9,266 bases of DNA, from positions 1-9,266 of the forward strand of contig NZ_CAMHRZ010000134.1 of NCBI RefSeq assembly GCF_946187255.1, read 5' to 3'. How positions within the stretch are numbered: the stretch's first letter is position 1; the number at the start of each line of letters is the position of its first letter. A program made the position numbers and the translations under genes. Under the pieces are notes generated by a model that was given only the letters and a program-made list of their open reading frames with translations, was not told where the DNA came from and searched no databases. The stretch comes from an uncultured Ruminococcus sp. (GTDB lineage: Bacteria > Bacillota > Clostridia > Oscillospirales > Ruminococcaceae). This document shows positions 6,111 to 9,266 of the stretch, in pieces.

Positions 6111-6142
6111 TATGTTCGGGATGACTTTACAGAGGTGATATT

Positions 6143-6796
6143 ATGTCAAACGAGATCAGGATAAACTATCAGCGCAGGCTGGATGAGATCATAGCATCCC
6201 TTGACCCTTCGGCACCTCCGCCGAAGCTGCTGCTGCACAGCTGCTGTGCGCCCTGTTCTTCTTATGTGCTGGAATATCTCACGCAGTATTTCAGCATCAC
6301 CGTGTTCTATTACAACCCGAATATCTATCCCCCCGAGGAATACGATCACCGCGTAAAGGAGCTGGAAAGGCTGATATCCGAGATGCCCGTGAAGAACCCC
6401 GTAACTCTGGTAGAGCGCGGCTATGACCCGCAGGAGTTCTACGATGCGGTAAAGGGGCTGGAGGGTATCCCCGAGGGCGGCGAGCGCTGTTTTGCCTGCT
6501 ATCGTCTGCGGCTGGAACGCACGGCACAGCTGGCTCATGAGCTGGGTGCGGATTATTTCACCACCACCCTTTCCATATCCCCCTATAAGAACTCCCCGAA
6601 ACTCAACGAGATATCCGAAGAGCTGGGTGAGGTGTACAGCGTTGCGGCACTGCCTGCCGATTTCAAAAAGAAGAACGGCTATAAGCGTTCCATCGAACTT
6701 TCGGCGGAATACGGGCTGTACAGGCAGGATTACTGCGGCTGTGTGTTCTCAAAGCGCGAGCGGGAAGAATTTGAAAAGAACAAGCAGTCCGAATAA
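6143..6796 (+). CDS. queH: Epoxyqueuosine reductase QueH
   Basis: A 217-residue enzyme for the last step of queuosine synthesis, reducing epoxyqueuosine to queuosine in tRNAs with a GUN anticodon. QueH replaces the cobalamin-dependent QueG in many anaerobes. The cysteine pattern that binds its metal centres is complete: HSCCAPCSS (Cys34, Cys35, Cys38), ERCFACYRLRLE (Cys116, Cys119) and DYCGCVFS (Cys198, Cys200). The TTTLSISPYKN segment (140-150) is also typical. The start has AGAGGTGA at 6131-6138, four bases upstream. No other queuosine gene and no recognisable preQ1 riboswitch is present nearby. The 3' end (from about 6677) is repeated immediately downstream as a decayed copy. Confidence 0.93.
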   Translation: MSNEIRINYQRRLDEIIASLDPSAPPPKLLLHSCCAPCSSYVLEYLTQYFSITVFYYNPNIYPPEEYDHRVKELERLISEMPVKNPVTLVERGYDPQEFYDAVKGLEGIPEGGERCFACYRLRLERTAQLAHELGADYFTTTLSISPYKNSPKLNEISEELGEVYSVAALPADFKKKNGYKRSIELSAEYGLYRQDYCGCVFSKREREEFEKNKQSE

Positions 6797-6936
6797 TAGT
6801 ACAAAATGCTGTATGCGCCCCGTCGGGCTTTCGGCGGAATACTGTCTGTAACGGCAGTATCACTGCGGCTGTGTGTTCTCAAAACGTGAGCGGGAAGAAT
6901 TTGAAAAGAGTAAGCAGTCCGAATAATAGTACAAAA
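6677..6936 (+). repeat. 130-bp tandem duplication of the queH 3' end
   Basis: 6677-6806 and 6807-6936 are tandem copies. By direct comparison, 6698-6806 and 6828-6936 differ at 10 of 109 positions; the first 21 bases of each unit are more diverged (13 of 21 identical). The copies include the queH stop codon and the following AATAGTACAAAA. Confidence 0.85.
6828..6926 (+). pseudogene. Decayed fragment of queH C-terminus
   Basis: This is the downstream copy of the last 32 codons of queH. In the frame that matches QueH it reads LSAEYCL, then an in-frame TAA at 6849-6851 where the intact gene has TAC, then RQYHCGCVFSKRERE and onward to the equivalent stop at 6924-6926. Of ten changes, three are silent (AGG to CGG, AAG to AAA, CGC to CGT); the others include Asp to Tyr and Tyr to His. 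It has no start codon or binding site of its own and is shifted by one frame relative to queH, so it is not expected to be translated. Confidence 0.8.
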
Positions 6937-6972
6937 ACGGCAGAGCCCTGCATCGGGTCCTGCCGTCTTTTT
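6937..6972. terminator. Bidirectional intrinsic terminator
   Basis: ACGGCAG (6937-6943) pairs with CTGCCGT (6960-6966). An inner stem GCCC (6945-6948) with GGGT (6955-6958, one G-U pair) extends it after an A/C mismatch, closing a six-base loop. It is followed by TTTTT (6968-6972) on the plus strand and preceded by an A run (6933-6937), which gives T residues on the minus strand. It sits between the convergent queH and C39-like genes and can end both transcripts. Confidence 0.85.
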
Positions 6973-6986
6973 ATGTCGTATAACGT

Positions 6987-7343
6987 CTATCGCAGGCGTA
7001 TCTCCCAGTAATACCGCCGTGCAGACTCGGGAAAATCCTCCATAACGCCGTGTTCAGGGTCGTAGAATACGCCCTCGCAGTACAGCGACCAGTGCCAGCA
7101 CCTGGGGGTCTCCAGGCTGAGCATACACAGGGGCGGAAGCTCCGACCTGTCCTGCACCTGCACTCTTTCATCCGATACCCACGCCCCGTGAGAACGCAGG
7201 TATGCTTTCATCTCTTTCAGCGTAGTTTCGCGGAAGTTGTCCAGTTCTTCCGCCACAGTGCTTACGGGTATCCCCAGCACCATTGCCAGAACCGCCTGCC
7301 CGCATTGCAGGTCGGTGGGTTCGTGTATATATGTAATATCCAT
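6987..7343 (-). CDS. Small C39-like cysteine peptidase-fold protein
   Basis: A 118-residue protein. Near its N-terminus QCGQAVLAMVLGI (13-25) matches the catalytic-Cys helix of C39 and related papain-fold proteins (Cys14). Later CWHWSLYCEGVFYDPEHG (82-99) matches the His-strand-Asp part (His84, Asp95). The C39 fold is therefore likely, with a complete Cys-His-Asp triad. The oxyanion Gln is less certain: Gln13 is directly next to the Cys, closer than usual. C39 domains remove double-glycine leaders from exported peptides and are normally fused to the exporter; this one stands alone, 11 bases after an ABC exporter gene. GAGG (complement of 7356-7353) precedes the ATG. There is no signal peptide, so it would act in the cytoplasm. 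It could also be a non-secretory C39-like hydrolase. Confidence 0.65.
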   Translation of the reverse strand: MDITYIHEPTDLQCGQAVLAMVLGIPVSTVAEELDNFRETTLKEMKAYLRSHGAWVSDERVQVQDRSELPPLCMLSLETPRCWHWSLYCEGVFYDPEHGVMEDFPESARRYYWEIRLR

Positions 7344-7354
7344 GATGCACCGCC

Positions 7355-9190
7355 TCAGGTCTTGTTGCCCGCAAACTGCGTCTGATAAAGCTGATAGTAA
7401 CAGCCGTGAAGTGCGATGAGATCTTCGTGCCTGCCGCTTTCGGCAACCCTGCCGCCGTCAATGACTACGATAACATCCGCATCGCGTATGGTGGAAAGCC
7501 TGTGGGCGATTATCAGTGAAGTCCTGTTCTTCATCAGCGCCACCATTGCGGACTGTATGTGCATCTCAGTCCTGGTATCAACGCTGGAAGTCGCTTCATC
7601 GAGGATGAGTATCTTCGGGTCGGCAAGCACCGCTCTTGCTATCGACAGCAGCTGTCTCTGTCCCTGTGAAAGATTTGAGCCGCCCTCACTGAGCTGTGTT
7701 TTGTAGCCGTCGGGCAGTCTGCGGATGAACTCCGCCGCATTTGCGTGAGCGGCAGCACGCCGCACCGCTTCATCGGGTGCATCCTCTTTTCCGTAGCGGA
7801 TATTATCCTCGATACTGCCCTTGAAAAGCACAGTGTCCTGCAAAACTATCGCCACCGACTTTCTCAGCTCTTCCAGCGGGATATCCGTGATATCCACACC
7901 GTCAACGGTGATATGCCCGCTGTCTGTCTCGTAGAAGCGTGTAAGCAGGTTGACTATGGTGGTCTTGCCCGAACCCGTAGCGCCTACTATCGCTATCTTC
8001 TGCCCCTGTTTTATGTCTAAGTCCAGCCCTTTGAGTACAGGCTTGTCCGCTTCATATCCGAAGTGTATGTCCTTGAAGCAGATATCCCCGCGCACATCCT
8101 CCGCAGTGATGTCCGCTTTGCCCTCGTCCTTTTCGGGCTTAGTCTCCATTACCTCGAAGATGCGCTCTGCGCCCGCAATCGCCGTCTGTATGTTGGCGTA
8201 TTGGTTGGCTATCTCGTTTATCGGGCGGGAGAACTGCTTTGAGTAGAGTATGAACGCCTGTATCGTGCCGACGGTTATCCAGCCCTTGTAGCTGAACCAC
8301 CCGCCGAAAGCGGCTATCATCACGAACCCGAAATTGCCGATACAGTTCATCAGCGGACCCATAACGCCGCCGCATATCTGTGCGCGAATGCCTGTTTTGC
8401 GCAGTTCGTCGCTCATCTTGTTGAATTCCTCAACGGCAGCCTGTTCCTTTGAATAGGATACCACTGTGCGGTGTCCTGTGACCATTTCCTCCACATGACC
8501 GTTCAGCTTGCCGAGGATTATCTGCTGCTGTAAGAAGTATTTCCGCATGAATTTGGTCATCTTCCCCGAAACAAATATCGTCAGGACGACGGTGGAAAGG
8601 GAGATGAGGGTCAGCAGCGGAGAATAGGTCAGCATGATGATTATTGAACCTATTACCGTCAGCACGCCCGATATCAGCGAGCCGATGGACTGTGAAATGG
8701 TGTTGGATATATTTTCCACATCGTTGGTCATGCGGCTCATTATATCTCCGTGACGGTGGGTGTCGAAGTACTTTATCGGCAGCTTGACGAGATCACCGAA
8801 CAGGTCGCGTCGCATGGTGCTTACCGTCCGCTGTGACAGCTTTGCCGAGAATATCCCCTGAAAATAGGATAATACCGAGTTTACGAGATATACTGTCCCG
8901 AGTATCACCAGTGTTTTTATCAGCCTGTCGGTGTTGACTTCAAGCTTGTTGTCATCGAGAGTTATGCAGTCGATGGCTATCTGCTGTATGTAAGGCGCTG
9001 CCAGTCCCAGCAGAGTTATGCTCAGCATTACCGCCAGCAGCCCGAAGAACAGGTATTCGCTCTTGCCGATATATCTCAGCAGCTTGCTGAGAGTCTCGCG
9101 TGCGTTCTTTGGCTTTTCGGCGTTTATGCGTCCTGCGTTGGGTCCTCCCGGACCGCGTTTGTTGGGACCCATAGGTGGCATAGGGGGCAT
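7355..9190 (-). CDS. ABC exporter half-transporter (membrane and ATPase domains fused)
   Basis: A 611-residue type IV ABC exporter subunit. An unusual Pro/Met/Gly-rich N-terminus (1-20) precedes six membrane helices within about 45-320. The ATPase domain (about 368-605) has Walker A GATGSGKTT (403-411), Q-loop Gln451, signature LSQGQ (507-511), Walker B ILILDE (527-532) with catalytic Glu532, and the switch His563 in IAHRLS. All residues needed for ATP hydrolysis are present. GGAGGTGAGG lies just before the ATG, and the ATG overlaps the stop of the preceding gene (TAATG), which implies translational coupling with a probable heterodimer partner. Proteins of this group export drugs, lipids or peptides; the substrate is not evident. 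Confidence 0.93.
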   Translation of the reverse strand: MPPMPPMGPNKRGPGGPNAGRINAEKPKNARETLSKLLRYIGKSEYLFFGLLAVMLSITLLGLAAPYIQQIAIDCITLDDNKLEVNTDRLIKTLVILGTVYLVNSVLSYFQGIFSAKLSQRTVSTMRRDLFGDLVKLPIKYFDTHRHGDIMSRMTNDVENISNTISQSIGSLISGVLTVIGSIIIMLTYSPLLTLISLSTVVLTIFVSGKMTKFMRKYFLQQQIILGKLNGHVEEMVTGHRTVVSYSKEQAAVEEFNKMSDELRKTGIRAQICGGVMGPLMNCIGNFGFVMIAAFGGWFSYKGWITVGTIQAFILYSKQFSRPINEIANQYANIQTAIAGAERIFEVMETKPEKDEGKADITAEDVRGDICFKDIHFGYEADKPVLKGLDLDIKQGQKIAIVGATGSGKTTIVNLLTRFYETDSGHITVDGVDITDIPLEELRKSVAIVLQDTVLFKGSIEDNIRYGKEDAPDEAVRRAAAHANAAEFIRRLPDGYKTQLSEGGSNLSQGQRQLLSIARAVLADPKILILDEATSSVDTRTEMHIQSAMVALMKNRTSLIIAHRLSTIRDADVIVVIDGGRVAESGRHEDLIALHGCYYQLYQTQFAGNKT

Positions 9191-9266
9191 TATACCTCAC
9201 CTCCGTTCGTTTTTACCTGTGAACTGTAGATATCTCTGTATACTTCACAGTTTTTCAACAGTTCTT
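9190..9266 (-). CDS. 3' end of the upstream gene, probably an ABC half-transporter (partial)
   Basis: The leftward frame is open from the window edge to TAA at 9192-9190 and encodes 24 residues, beginning ELLKNCEVYRDIYSSQ. Half-transporters of this type typically end the ATPase domain with a helix of the form ELLxxCxxYRxIYxSQ. The stop overlaps the ATG of the next ABC gene by one base. The two together would form the usual heterodimeric exporter arrangement. The assignment rests on this short tail and the context. Confidence 0.65.
   Translation of the reverse strand, partial: ELLKNCEVYRDIYSSQVKTNGGEV

Larger units (their letters stand above)
5777..6119. repeat. Long imperfect inverted repeat built from phased A-tracts
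   Basis: Bases 5803-5824, (A7GAC)2 followed by AC, are the exact reverse complement of 6090-6111: 22 bp with no mismatch, separated by 265 bases. Just outside, CCGAACA (5777-5783) is repeated inverted as TGTTCGG (6113-6119), although the distance to the core differs on the two sides. The whole could fold as a long stem in RNA or be the ends of a small non-autonomous element. No clear target-site duplication is seen, so the mobile-element reading is weak. Confidence 0.5.
5721..6142. other. AT-rich non-coding region between the dipeptidase gene and queH
   Basis: These 422 bases contain no credible gene. They hold two arrays of 10-bp phased AAAGACA-type repeats in opposite orientation, a 15-bp palindrome, a hairpin followed by T residues, a second 11-bp hairpin and, at the right end, the queH ribosome binding site (AGAGGTGA, 6131-6138). 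I find no convincing -35/-10 pair for queH and no strong terminator directly after the dipeptidase gene. The central part (about 5915-5995) is almost entirely A and T. Confidence 0.8.

Noticed and set aside
6112..6142. preQ1 riboswitch before queH
   Set aside because: Expected because queH belongs to queuosine synthesis, but the short leader has neither the small hairpin nor the A-rich tail pairing of preQ1 classes.
6492..6851. Rightward open frame overlapping queH in another frame
   Set aside because: Shadow of queH and its duplication; no binding site and no plausible protein features.

Overview
The window looks like a chromosomal stretch from a low-to-moderate GC anaerobic Firmicute, most likely a Ruminococcus-type Oscillospiraceae (Clostridia). 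The basis is strong GGAGG-type ribosome binding sites at nearly every gene, heavy use of ATA, CTG and GGC codons, tightly packed operons, a QueH-type epoxyqueuosine reductase and an M20 dipeptidase of the PepV/Sapep type. The genus is inference; no rRNA or other taxonomic marker is present.

Layout. Positions 1-295 are an AT-rich divergent control region. A leftward gene begins at the left edge, a possible 53-codon leftward ORF sits just upstream of it, and a shared palindromic -10 element (231-242) could serve both directions. Positions 296-5720 hold seven rightward genes with gaps of 42 bp or less or overlaps, so probably one operon. They encode a MotA/TolQ/ExbB-like channel protein, an ExbD/TolR-like protein with a membrane Asp and a coiled coil, a second ExbD-like protein without the membrane Asp, a patatin-like phospholipase, a SUKH (SMI1/KNR4) protein, a membrane-anchored metallophosphoesterase and an M20 dipeptidase.

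Positions 5721-6142 are non-coding and AT-rich. They carry eleven copies of the heptamer AAAGACA or its complement, mostly in 10-bp phase, plus a 22-bp perfect inverted repeat, two hairpins and a small palindrome. queH (6143-6796) follows. The last part of queH is duplicated in tandem, 130 bp downstream, as a decayed fragment ending before a strong bidirectional terminator (6937-6972).

From 9266 down to 6987 there is a leftward operon: the last 24 codons of one gene (probably an ABC half-transporter), a complete ABC exporter subunit whose start overlaps the previous stop (TAATG), and a small C39-like cysteine peptidase-fold protein.

How they may work together. The first three genes look like an inner-membrane ion-driven motor of the ExbBD/TolQR/MotAB class in an organism that should have no outer membrane. 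Coupling to a patatin lipase, with a SUKH protein next in line, makes this the most unusual part of the window. It recalls, without matching, defence or envelope-maintenance systems that pair such motors with effectors. The remaining genes (phosphoesterase, dipeptidase, queH) look like ordinary housekeeping. The ABC exporter pair plus C39-like protein may be a small peptide export and processing unit, but no precursor peptide is visible.
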